NCBI GenBank assembly: GCA_027334785.1
Contig: DAHWQF010000042.1
Location: forward strand, 1-12,938
Origin: Acidimicrobiaceae bacterium
GTDB lineage: Bacteria > Actinomycetota > Acidimicrobiia > Acidimicrobiales > Palsa-688
Direction of reading: 5' to 3'
Length of the DNA: 12,938 bases
The notes beneath the pieces were generated by a model, which saw nothing but the letters and a program-made list of their open reading frames with translations, made no database searches and was not told where the DNA came from. Below, piece after piece: positions 1-7,033 of this stretch; positions within the stretch are counted from its first letter, which is position 1; each line of letters starts with the position of its first letter. Position numbers and translations under genes: made by a program.

Positions 1-1
1 C

Positions 2-388
2 AGGCTGGAGGTCGGCCCTCGCGACCTGGCGGAGGGCAAGGCGGTCCTGTGCCGGCGCGACAGCAACTCTAAGGTGCCCGTTGCCCTCGGCCAGGTCGAC
101 GCCGAAGTGGCGAGGGCACTCGAGGAAGCTCAGGGCGCCTTGCTGTCCGAGGCGCGCCGGTACCTGGAGGACCACACGAGCTCGGTCGCCTCGCTCGAGG
201 AGGCCGAGGAGGCGGCGCAGACGGGCTTTGGCGTGCTGGCGGGCTCGGCCCTGGCCGGGGACAGCGGGGAGGCGACGCTCAACGAGGCCGGCGTGACCAT
301 ACGGGCCCTGCAGCGCAAGGACGGGTCGCTGCCAGGCACCTACGAGGACCTCTCCGACCTCGCCGCCGTCGTGGCTCGCGCCTACTGA
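2..388 (+). CDS. proS: Proline--tRNA ligase, C-terminal fragment (5' end outside window)
   Basis: Open reading frame running in from the left edge and ending at TGA 386-388. It charges tRNA-Pro with proline in the cytoplasm. The first visible residues read LEVGPRDLAEGKAVLCRRD, the end of the anticodon-binding domain of class II ProS (family pattern: E-I-G-P-R-D-x-x-x-G-x-x-x-x-x-R-R-D). The remaining ~100 residues match the C-terminal domain of the archaeal/eukaryotic-like ProS form, including the conserved very end A-R-A-Y. The zinc-binding cysteines present in some members are absent, which I believe is common in actinobacterial versions. Only about 128 codons are visible, so catalytic motifs 1-3 cannot be checked. 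It converges with the GNAT gene, with a 7-nt gap. Confidence 0.88.
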   Translation, partial: RLEVGPRDLAEGKAVLCRRDSNSKVPVALGQVDAEVARALEEAQGALLSEARRYLEDHTSSVASLEEAEEAAQTGFGVLAGSALAGDSGEATLNEAGVTIRALQRKDGSLPGTYEDLSDLAAVVARAY

Positions 389-395
389 GGGCGTC

Positions 396-896
396 TCACT
401 CCGCCCGGCGCAAGTCGTACCGGTAGACGTTGGTCTGGCGGCACTCGAACCCCAGCTTCTGGTAAAGGCGGTTGGCCGCCTCCCGTGACGGGCGCGAGGT
501 AAGGTCCACCGTCGCCGCCCCCCTGGCCCGTGCCAGGCCCACGGCCGCATGGGTAAGCGCCTCGCCCACCCCGCGTCCCCGCGCCCCAGTGTCTACCACC
601 ACGTCTTCGATCCAGGCACGCAGGCCCGTGGGTAAGCGGAAAAGGACCAGCGTGAGCATGCCCACGATGGGGCCATCCCTCCCTTCGCCTTCGCCTGGGG
701 CGCGCGCCGCCTCGCCCTCCACGGATCGGAGCGCTCGGTCCCTCGCCACCAACAAGAGGGTGGCCGGAGATGCCACGATCTCGCTGACTTCCCCGGCGCC
801 GGGCAGGACGGCCGACGTGGAGAGCTGGGGCACCAGCCGGCGGACGGCAGCTACGAGTTCGGAGTCGGCCTCGCTGGCGACCGAGACGCTGACCAC
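396..896 (-). CDS. GNAT family N-acetyltransferase
   Basis: Single-domain acetyltransferase of 166 aa, normal for the family, expected to transfer acetyl from acetyl-CoA to an unidentified amine. Motif A is clear around residues 92-115: strand W-I-E-D-V-V-V-D followed by the acetyl-CoA pyrophosphate loop A-R-G-R-G-V-G-E-A-L (pattern R/Q-x-x-G-x-G/A). Motif B follows near residues 133-150 (S-R-P-S-R-E-A-A-N-R-L-Y-Q-K-L-G-F-E), with the usual Asn and Tyr that support CoA binding and catalysis. Residues 62-78 form a charged Glu/Gly/Arg insert. The start is a GTG with GGAG only a couple of bases upstream, so the exact start is uncertain. It is transcribed toward proS and away from bioA. Substrate cannot be told from sequence. 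Confidence 0.85.
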   Translation of the reverse strand: MVSVSVASEADSELVAAVRRLVPQLSTSAVLPGAGEVSEIVASPATLLLVARDRALRSVEGEAARAPGEGEGRDGPIVGMLTLVLFRLPTGLRAWIEDVVVDTGARGRGVGEALTHAAVGLARARGAATVDLTSRPSREAANRLYQKLGFECRQTNVYRYDLRRAE

Positions 897-973
897 CGCT
901 CCAGAGTGTACGCCACCACCGCCTCTGGCCTGGCGAAGCCCCGAGCCGCGGTTCTCAGGATTGATTTACACAG

Positions 974-1002
974 TTGTCACGCTCCGGACACCTGGATAAC
1001 GG
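974..1002 (+). promoter_or_regulatory. Weak candidate promoter for bioA
   Basis: TTGTCA at 974-979 and TAACGG at 997-1002 are separated by 17 nt. The -35 is good (5/6), but the -10 lacks the final T, so the call is weak. It would give a leader of roughly 230 nt including the 15-bp repeat array. Confidence 0.22.
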
Positions 1003-1116
1003 CTTCTGCTGGTAGCTTGAGCTCCAAGTGGTGGGCGCGAGGCTTTGACGGCGTCCCCCTGGCCCTTAGCCCCCCACCACCAGGGTCCCCTTCTCCCCCC
1101 CGGGGACCCGCGCGCC

Positions 1117-1176
1117 CTCAGGTAGGGCGGCCACAGGTGGAGCTACCACACGTGGAGCTGGCACAGGTAGAGCTGG
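1117..1176 (+). repeat. 15-bp tandem repeat, 4 copies, upstream of bioA
   Basis: Four direct copies of a 15-bp unit: 1117-1131 (degenerate), 1132-1146 (CACAGGTGGAGCTAC), 1147-1161 (CACACGTGGAGCTGG) and 1162-1176 (CACAGGTAGAGCTGG). The last three differ from each other at only a few positions. The array is non-coding in the bioA frame because TAG at 1168-1170 interrupts it. It ends 13 nt before the upstream alternative bioA start. Confidence 0.85.
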
Positions 1177-1242
1177 CATTGTGGCGGCATGAAGCCAGGC
1201 GATGCCGCGGGAGCACGCGGTGAAGGCGGCTCGGTGAGCTCC

Positions 1243-2619
1243 ATGGATAGTCCGGGGCCCGCCGGCGGGGCCGGACCGAACAGCCCAGGACTGAGCAGCG
1301 CAGGACTGAGCAGCGCAGGACTGGGCAGCCCAGGACTGGGCGGTCCCGATTGGGCGGAGCTGTTGGGCTACGACGCGGGCCACGTCTGGCATCCCTACGC
1401 GCCCTTGCCCTCGGCGTCGCCGGTCCTGCCCGTCGAGTCTGCCAAAGGGGTACGCCTTCGCCTGGCCGACGGGCGGGAAGTCGTCGACGCCATGTCCTCT
1501 TGGTGGGCGGCCATCTGGGGCTACCGCCACCCGACGCTCGACGCCGCCGTGGCCGGGCAGTTGCAGAGCGTGGCGCACGTGATGTTCGGCGGGCTCACCC
1601 ACGCACCCGCCATCGAACTGGCCAGGAGGCTCGCCAGCATGATGCCCCCGGGCCTGGACAGGGTGTTCTTTGCCGACTCGGGGTCCGTCTCGGTTGAGGT
1701 CGCCCTGAAGGCGTGCCTCCAGTACCAGCGCAACCTCGGCCACGCCGGGCGCGGGAAGTTCCTCGCCCTGGCCGGTGGCTACCACGGCGACACCTTCGGC
1801 GCCATGTCGGTCTGCGACCCCGTCGGCGGTATGCACCACCTGTTCGCGTCCTTTCTCCCCCGCCAGGTCTTCCTGCCCCGCCCCCCGGCCGGCGTAGGTG
1901 TCGACCCGAGCTGGGAGTCTGCGGCCCGGCGGCTGGCTGCCGAGCACGCCGGCGAGATAGCTGCTGTGGTGGCCGAGCCCGTCGTCCAAGGGGCCGGCGG
2001 TATGTGGTTCTACGACCCCGGCTACGTCCGGGTGCTGCGGGAGATCGCGGACGAGCACGGTGCCCTCCTGGTGCTCGACGAGATCGCGACCGGCTTGGGC
2101 CGGACGGGGCCGCTCTGGGCCTGCCAAAGCGCGGGGGTGTCGCCGGACATCATGTGCGTGGGCAAGGCGCTGACAGGCGGCTACCTGTCCCTCGCCGCCA
2201 TGATCTGCACGACGGAAGTGGCGCTCACCGTCTCGGGCGGGGAGGCAGGCGCTTTGGTGCACGGCCCCACGTTCATGGCCAACCCCTTGGCGTGCGCTGC
2301 CGCGCTGGCGTCCACCGGGCTCTTGCTCACGCTCGACTGGCCGGGCGACATCGCCCGTATCGAGGCCGGCCTGCGAGAGGCGCTCGCCCCCGCCACGCGC
2401 CTTCCCGGCGTGGTGGACGTGCGCTACCACGGGGCGATCGGGGTCGTGCAGATGGACCACCCGGTGGATGTGAGGGCCGCCACGGCCGCCGCGCTAGCAC
2501 TCGGGGTCTGGATCCGCCCGTTCCGGGACCTCGTCTACACCATGCCCCCGTACATCTGCGATGACGACGAGGTCGCCCAGGTCGGCGCCGCCGTAGTGGC
2601 GGCGGCCAAGGCCGCCTGA
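1243..2619 (+). CDS. bioA: Adenosylmethionine--8-amino-7-oxononanoate aminotransferase (DAPA synthase)
   Basis: PLP enzyme of biotin synthesis that converts 8-amino-7-oxononanoate (KAPA) to 7,8-diaminopelargonate using S-adenosylmethionine as amino donor. BioA hallmarks occur in order (numbered from ATG 1243): H-V-W-H-P-Y (~47-52), S-S-W-W-A-A-I-W-G-Y, H-V-M-F-G-G-L-T-H-A-P-A, G-S-V-S-V-E-V-A-L-K, Y180 in Y-H-G-D-T, D279 in D-E-I-A-T-G-L-G-R-T-G, Schiff-base K308 in G-K-A-L-T-G-G, H-G-P-T-F-M-A-N-P-L-A-C-A, and the C-terminal W-I-R-P-F / M-P-P-Y-I. The D-to-K spacing of 29 equals that in E. coli BioA (D245/K274). E. coli BioA places H-x-W-H-P-Y near residue 12; here it is preceded by a Gly/Ser/Pro-rich extension of ~35 residues containing a 5-residue repeat. 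ATG 1243 has GGTGAG four bases upstream. An in-frame ATG at 1189 would add 18 residues but has no clear ribosome binding site. No other bio genes are adjacent. Convergent with the MFS gene. Confidence 0.93.
   Translation: MDSPGPAGGAGPNSPGLSSAGLSSAGLGSPGLGGPDWAELLGYDAGHVWHPYAPLPSASPVLPVESAKGVRLRLADGREVVDAMSSWWAAIWGYRHPTLDAAVAGQLQSVAHVMFGGLTHAPAIELARRLASMMPPGLDRVFFADSGSVSVEVALKACLQYQRNLGHAGRGKFLALAGGYHGDTFGAMSVCDPVGGMHHLFASFLPRQVFLPRPPAGVGVDPSWESAARRLAAEHAGEIAAVVAEPVVQGAGGMWFYDPGYVRVLREIADEHGALLVLDEIATGLGRTGPLWACQSAGVSPDIMCVGKALTGGYLSLAAMICTTEVALTVSGGEAGALVHGPTFMANPLACAAALASTGLLLTLDWPGDIARIEAGLREALAPATRLPGVVDVRYHGAIGVVQMDHPVDVRAATAAALALGVWIRPFRDLVYTMPPYICDDDEVAQVGAAVVAAAKAA
1286..1345 (+). repeat. 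15-bp in-frame tandem repeat in bioA N-terminus, 4 copies
   Basis: Copies at 1286-1300, 1301-1315 (both CAGGACTGAGCAGCG), 1316-1330 and 1331-1345 (CAGGACTGGGC variants). They encode successive Pro/Ala-Gly-Leu-Ser/Gly-Ser/Gly pentapeptides ahead of the catalytic fold. The period equals that of the non-coding array at 1117-1176, and the units share CAGG and GAGC words. Copy-number change would stay in frame. Confidence 0.9.
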
Positions 2620-2643
2620 ACCCGGGAGAGCAGAGCGGCGAGG

Positions 2644-4035
2644 CTACCCGGCGCCGGCGCTGGCGCCGGCAGCGCGCCGGCCGGCCGACGGAAGGTGGCG
2701 CCGGACCGCCGGCGTCAACGCAGCCAGGACAACGAGGTTGAGGGCACCGGCTACCAGCATCGCCGGCCTGACCCCCCAGGCGTCGGCCACGAAACCGCCG
2801 GCGAGGGCACCGAGGGGTGCCGCGGTGGCGACGAAGAGGCGGTGCACGCTGCCTACGCGGCCGTAAAAGTCCCGGGCGATCAGCTGCTGGCGGGTGGTCA
2901 CCGAGCCGACGTTCATGATCGCCGTACCGAGTTCTTGGAGGCCGAACAACACCGCGGCCAGTACGGCCACGCCAGCCACAGACATCCCGAGGTAGGACAG
3001 GCCGCAGAGCAACGAGCCCGTGATGATCACCCCGGAAGCGCCGAGGCGCTTCTGCGCCGCGCCACCGAAGAAGAACCCCACCACGCCCAAAAGTGACGCG
3101 CCAGCCAGGAACGCCCCGTAACCGGTGGGGCTCAGCCGGAGGAGGTGCTCGCCGTAGATGACGAGCAAGCCGAAGACCATGTGCTGGCTGAAAGTGGTAG
3201 CCGCCATGGCGCCGGCCAACAGCTTGAGCGCCGCCTTGGCGTTGAACACCCTGAAGCCCGTGCGCAGGTCTGCGGTCCAAGGGGTTTTGGGCCGGCGATG
3301 GGACGGAGGCCGCACCAGGTGTCGCCCGACGGCGCCCGCGCCCTCCTCTACTGGGCCAGCTACAACATGGGTGCCCTTCGCGCCTCGGGAGGGCACGCTC
3401 GTACGGACCAAGACCGCCGAGGCGACGAAGCTCACCGCGTCGGCGAAGAACGGCAGGCGCTGAGCGGCGCCGAACAGGAAGCCGCCGACCGCGGGCCCGA
3501 CGAGTTGTTCCCCGGCCCCGTCCACGGCCATGAGCCGCCCGTTGCCGACGCCAAGTTGCTCCGGGAGAGCGACGACCTCGGGGAACACTGCTTGCAGGGC
3601 CAGCTTGTAGGTCACGTCACCGACCGCGACCACGACCGCCACGCCGTAGACCATGGCCAGGTCCGCAACGTGCAGGCTCATGGCCGCCACGAGGGCGCCG
3701 ACGACAAGGCCCGGCACCAGCTCGCACGCCGACATCAGGTCCCGCCTGTCCACGCGATCGGTCAAGAGGCCCGCTGGCAAGGAGAACGCAGCAGCAGCCG
3801 CCTTGTTGGCAGCCGTCACACCAGCAATTGCCACCGCGTTGCGCGTCATGGTTAGTGCCAAGAGTGGCAAGGCGACGGTACCGACCAAACCGTCCCCCGT
3901 GGAGGAGATGGCTGTGGCCCACCAGAGCTGCCAAAAGCGCGCCCCCATGCGTACCCGGCCGGGCGCGGTGGACCTGGTGAAGGCCTTTCCGCCGGCTGCA
4001 GCTGTAACGGTACGCGACCCGTCGACGCGCCTCAA
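2644..4035 (-). CDS. MFS transporter (drug/siderophore exporter-like)
   Basis: Inner-membrane secondary transporter of 463 aa with the 12-helix major facilitator pattern. The first helix starts near residue 34 (F-W-Q-L-W-W-A). Loop 2-3 carries motif A, G-L-L-T-D-R-V-D-R-R (residues 89-98), and a basic cytoplasmic loop of ~45 residues separates the two six-helix halves (about residues 222-268). The overall look is that of the MFS_3/EntS-like exporters with an N-terminal S-S-T-G-D-G. The substrate is unknown. The longest start is TTG 4033-4035, supported by AAGGAAAAGGG about 7 nt upstream. An internal ATG (residue 30) would skip a basic N-terminal tail but lacks a good ribosome binding site. 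The C-terminus is Ala/Gly-rich. Divergent from the c-di-GMP gene, convergent with bioA. Confidence 0.85.
   Translation of the reverse strand: MRRVDGSRTVTAAAGGKAFTRSTAPGRVRMGARFWQLWWATAISSTGDGLVGTVALPLLALTMTRNAVAIAGVTAANKAAAAAFSLPAGLLTDRVDRRDLMSACELVPGLVVGALVAAMSLHVADLAMVYGVAVVVAVGDVTYKLALQAVFPEVVALPEQLGVGNGRLMAVDGAGEQLVGPAVGGFLFGAAQRLPFFADAVSFVASAVLVRTSVPSRGAKGTHVVAGPVEEGAGAVGRHLVRPPSHRRPKTPWTADLRTGFRVFNAKAALKLLAGAMAATTFSQHMVFGLLVIYGEHLLRLSPTGYGAFLAGASLLGVVGFFFGGAAQKRLGASGVIITGSLLCGLSYLGMSVAGVAVLAAVLFGLQELGTAIMNVGSVTTRQQLIARDFYGRVGSVHRLFVATAAPLGALAGGFVADAWGVRPAMLVAGALNLVVLAALTPAVRRHLPSAGRRAAGASAGAG
2653..2670. terminator. GC hairpin between convergent bioA and MFS genes
   Basis: GCCGGCGC (2653-2660) and GCGCCGGC (2663-2670) form an 8-bp-arm inverted repeat. 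It lies 33 nt after the bioA stop and inside the last codons of the MFS gene. There is no T-run on either side, so it is at most a weak shared terminator. Confidence 0.3.
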
Positions 4036-4159
4036 AACTATGCCCTTTTCCTTGCTGTTCCTACTATCGGATTGTCCCCGGCATAGGGGAAGAGACCCAG
4101 ACGCGATTTCCGATTTTGCCTCGTGCTCGCGGCCCGGGGGTGGTTAACTATCGACACGA

Positions 4160-6889
4160 GTGCGTTCCCCTAGACTTGGCGCTGGCTGCCTTCCAGGTTG
4201 CCTGCGGTTTTATCCCGTTGTTGGGGCTGGGCCATTGGAGCGAACAAGGAGGCAAACGGCGCCGGGAGGGCGAGGTACGCTCAGTACTGGGCGCGCTCTT
4301 TTCTTTGCGGCCCTCCTGACTGGAGCCACCGCCTTCGCTTACACCTTCGGCCTCTCAGGACACCAGCCTGTAGGCGGTAACCACACCTGGTTTGCGCCGC
4401 TCGTGGCGCTAGGCACGTGGGCCGCCTTCCTGTACCCGGTGTCGGTCCGTAACCGCAGGCACAGCGCCTCCGTGGCCCTGTCCGAAATATCTGCCCTGGT
4501 GGCCACCGTCTTCCTCTCTCCAGCCCTGGCCTTGATCGCGCTGTCTGCTGGCAACTTGGCCGCAGGGGTGCAGCGGCGGCTGCAACCGGTCAAAACCCTG
4601 ATGAACTTACTGGTCTACGCGGCCAGCGCGTGCGCGGGGATCTTCGTTTTCGACGAACTGATCGGCCGCTCATCTCCCGCGAAGTTGCAGGGTTGGGCGG
4701 TCAGCGTGACCGCCATCGCCGCAATAAACCTCGTGAACATCGTCCTGCTGCTCGGCATCATGGGTGCGGTCGACCCTCGCTGGCGCCGCCCTGCCCTGAG
4801 GCCCATCCTGACCCAGGTTGCACTGGGAGTAGTCGTATGTTCGCTGGCGGGCCTCATGGCCGTCACCTTGATCTCCGTGAACAAGTGGGGCGTGGTGCTG
4901 TTCGTCGCCGTTGTGGGTGCAGCCGTCTTCGCGTACCGGGAAGCGGCGGTGGCCAGCCAGCACCGGGCCAACCTGGGCCGGCTGTTCGATTTCACCCGCA
5001 ATGTGTCGTCTCTCATCGAAGCCTCCGAGGTCATCGCGGCTGTGCTCGACGAGGCGCGCACTTTGCTCTCGGCCAGCCATGCCGAACTGGTCCTCCCCAT
5101 TTCAGCCGGGAAAGGCAACAGGGGCTACCCGGGGGTTGCCCTCCACTGCGCTCTTGCCGGCGAAGGGCCACCGGCCATCGAGCCGCAAACGGCCCTCACG
5201 CATCTCGACACGATCGCCTTCGAGGGCGGGGCCATGCTGTTTAGCGAGGGCAAGCACGAAGTAGGCGAACTGAGCGAAGCTCTCCACGAGCACGGGTTGC
5301 GGGAGGGTTTGGTCGCGCCTTTGAAGCACGACGACCCAAGTTCGGGGTACCTGCTGGTAGCAGACCGTCCCTTCAGGCACGAAGGATGGAGCGATGAGGA
5401 CCGGCGCTTCTTGGAGGTCCTCGCAGCCAACGCCGAGGTGTCGCTGCGCAGCAGCAGGCTGCTCGAGTCGCTCCGGCTAGAAGCCGAAGTGCGCCAGCAT
5501 CAAGCTCAGCACGACTCGCTCACGGGTCTACCCAACCGGTCCTACCTGTCCCAGCACCTGGAGGACGCACTGCACGCCGACAACGGCCGGGGGCAGGTGG
5601 CCGTGCTGCTCATAGACCTGGACGGGTTTAAGGAGGTCAACGACACCCTCGGGCACCACACCGGCGACGCCATCCTGGTCGAGGTCGCCCACCGCCTCGT
5701 ACCTTTGGCCAGGGGAGGCGATGTCGTGGCCCGCCTCGGCGGCGACGAGTTTGCTGTGCTGATGCCGCGGGCTCCGAGCGAAGAGGCGATCTCCTCCAAG
5801 GCGGAGGAGGTGCTCGACCTCATACGCGAGCCCCTGGCTGTTGAGGGGCTGCTCCTGGACGTGAGGGCGAGCCTCGGTGTGGCCGTGTCTCAGCTGCACA
5901 GCCACGATGCCACGAGCCTTATGCGCCACGCCGACATCGCGATGTACACGGCCAAGCGCTCCGGTGGGGGGGCCCGCTTCTACGACCGGGCCGCGGACCA
6001 GAGCACGCTGCGCCGCCTCAGGCTCGCCACCGAACTGCGCCAGGCCATCGAGTTCGGGGATCTGGACGTGTGGTACCAACCGGTCGTCGAACTGTCCTCG
6101 GGCAAAGTGGTGAGCTGCGAGGCCCTGCTGCGCTGGAACCATGACCAGTTCGGCCCGATCCCGCCGACGGAGTTCATCCCCGTGGCCGAGAGCGCCGGCT
6201 TGATCGACCAGCTCACCTGGTGGGTCCTCGGTACTGCCCTCAAGCAGGCCCGGACGTGGCGCCAGCTGGTCGTACCAGGCTTGCACGTGGCGGTCAACCT
6301 CTCGGCTAGGAGCCTCATGAGCATGGACCTAGCCGAACGCCTGAACGACCTGCTCGACCAAACAGGCCTGGAGCCGGGCGCCCTCACCTTGGAGCTCACG
6401 GAATCCTCGGCGATGGCGGACCTCCAGGGCTCTTTCCAGGTGCTCTCCCGGCTCCGCCGCCTCGGCATCGGCCTCTCCATCGACGATTACGGGACTGGCT
6501 TCTCCTCCCTCAGCCGCCTTAAGCAGTTGCCCTTCCATGAACTGAAGATCGACCGTTCGTTCGTAAAGGAGATCACCCACGACAAAGGCGACGAAGCAAT
6601 AGTCCGCTCTACTATCGAGCTCGCCCGCAGCCTTGGCCGCACCGTGACCGCCGAAGGTGTCGAGGACCAGGCCACGCTCTCACACCTAGAGGGCCTCGGT
6701 TGCGATGCCGCACAAGGGTTTTTCCTTGCCCGCCCACTGCCGGCGCCTCAGTGCCAGGAGTGGCTGGTCTCCTCCACGGCGCGGCTCCAAGACGGCGTGA
6801 GGCGGCTGCACCCCGAGGGCGCCAGCGACGGCATGGAACGCCAAGCGCTGGTCCTGCGGGCGCGGAGCCGGCGCAGCGCCGGCGGCTGA
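4160..6889 (+). CDS. Membrane-bound GAF-GGDEF-EAL protein (c-di-GMP cyclase/phosphodiesterase)
   Basis: Large (up to 909 aa) cyclic-di-GMP signalling protein. Residues ~46-260 contain 7-8 hydrophobic segments. A GAF-like sensor domain follows (~280-432), then a short helical linker. The GGDEF domain (~446-605) begins D-S-L-T-G-L-P-N-R; its active-site loop is intact (G527-G-D-E-F531) and an inhibitory I-site R518-G-G-D521 sits exactly five residues before it. The EAL domain (~625-870) keeps E654-A-L-L-R, N713, E745, D775/D776 in D-D-Y-G-T-G, K796, E832 in E-G-V-E and Q852. Both making and degrading c-di-GMP are therefore chemically possible; the net activity is unknown. The start is unsettled: GTG 4160 has only a distant G-rich upstream stretch, and in-frame TTG 4235 (residue 26) follows GGGGCTGGG and begins just before the first membrane segment. 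Divergent from the MFS gene; no two-component partner is nearby. Confidence 0.92.
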   Translation: MRSPRLGAGCLPGCLRFYPVVGAGPLERTRRQTAPGGRGTLSTGRALFFAALLTGATAFAYTFGLSGHQPVGGNHTWFAPLVALGTWAAFLYPVSVRNRRHSASVALSEISALVATVFLSPALALIALSAGNLAAGVQRRLQPVKTLMNLLVYAASACAGIFVFDELIGRSSPAKLQGWAVSVTAIAAINLVNIVLLLGIMGAVDPRWRRPALRPILTQVALGVVVCSLAGLMAVTLISVNKWGVVLFVAVVGAAVFAYREAAVASQHRANLGRLFDFTRNVSSLIEASEVIAAVLDEARTLLSASHAELVLPISAGKGNRGYPGVALHCALAGEGPPAIEPQTALTHLDTIAFEGGAMLFSEGKHEVGELSEALHEHGLREGLVAPLKHDDPSSGYLLVADRPFRHEGWSDEDRRFLEVLAANAEVSLRSSRLLESLRLEAEVRQHQAQHDSLTGLPNRSYLSQHLEDALHADNGRGQVAVLLIDLDGFKEVNDTLGHHTGDAILVEVAHRLVPLARGGDVVARLGGDEFAVLMPRAPSEEAISSKAEEVLDLIREPLAVEGLLLDVRASLGVAVSQLHSHDATSLMRHADIAMYTAKRSGGGARFYDRAADQSTLRRLRLATELRQAIEFGDLDVWYQPVVELSSGKVVSCEALLRWNHDQFGPIPPTEFIPVAESAGLIDQLTWWVLGTALKQARTWRQLVVPGLHVAVNLSARSLMSMDLAERLNDLLDQTGLEPGALTLELTESSAMADLQGSFQVLSRLRRLGIGLSIDDYGTGFSSLSRLKQLPFHELKIDRSFVKEITHDKGDEAIVRSTIELARSLGRTVTAEGVEDQATLSHLEGLGCDAAQGFFLARPLPAPQCQEWLVSSTARLQDGVRRLHPEGASDGMERQALVLRARSRRSAGG
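6867..6883 (+). terminator. Possible weak terminator at end of the GGDEF-EAL gene
   Basis: GCCGGCG (6867-6873) and CGCCGGC (6877-6883) are perfect 7-bp arms around CAG. They lie within the last codons, and TTTT occurs at 6896-6899. The T-run is 12 nt beyond the stem, so this is not a textbook terminator. Confidence 0.3.
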
Positions 6890-7020
6890 GCGGCCTTTTC
6901 GACCTTACACGGCTCGGTCGTCCCCGGTTCGGTCCCCGGCGCCTCCGCCCGATGAGCAGTCCGGCCCTCTGGTGGAGTAGCTAGTCCCAAGAGTCACGGC
7001 TAACGACGGCACCCGGCGGG

Positions 7021-7033
7021 TATGGTCTAGTTA
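7021..7033 (+). promoter_or_regulatory. Candidate leaderless promoter (-10 TATGGT)
   Basis: TATGGT at 7021-7026 matches TANNNT and is followed by exactly 6 nt before ATG 7033. The predicted transcript start would be the A of the start codon. There is no purine-rich ribosome binding site and no recognisable -35, both usual for actinobacterial leaderless genes. Confidence 0.45.

Larger units (their letters stand above)
897..1242. other. Divergent intergenic region between GNAT gene and bioA
   Basis: About 345 nt without a convincing gene. It holds an AT-richer patch at 955-980, a possible bioA promoter at 974-1002, a C-rich stretch at 1070-1100 and a four-copy 15-bp tandem repeat (1117-1176). 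A + frame across 906-1223 is open, but its peptide is proline-rich and shows no domain. The alternative bioA start (ATG 1189) also lies here. Confidence 0.6.

Noticed and set aside
472..999. 175-codon plus-strand frame over the GNAT gene
   Set aside because: Ser/Thr/Arg/Pro-rich, antisense to an acetyltransferase with intact motifs A and B.
906..1223. Pentapeptide repeat protein (P-Q-V-E-L type) from the upstream 15-bp array
   Set aside because: Pro/Arg-rich with no conserved domain; the repeat is more simply a non-coding minisatellite.
1066..2460. 464-codon open frame antisense to bioA
   Set aside because: His/Gly/Arg-rich peptide with no domain; it exactly shadows the well-supported bioA and is a usual artefact of GC-rich codon use.
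2327..3280. 317-codon minus frame overlapping bioA and the MFS gene
   Set aside because: Arg/Pro-rich out-of-frame translation of the MFS gene, with no domain.
5528..6286. 252-codon minus frame inside the GGDEF-EAL gene
   Set aside because: Antisense of a gene with every catalytic motif in place; no protein signature of its own.
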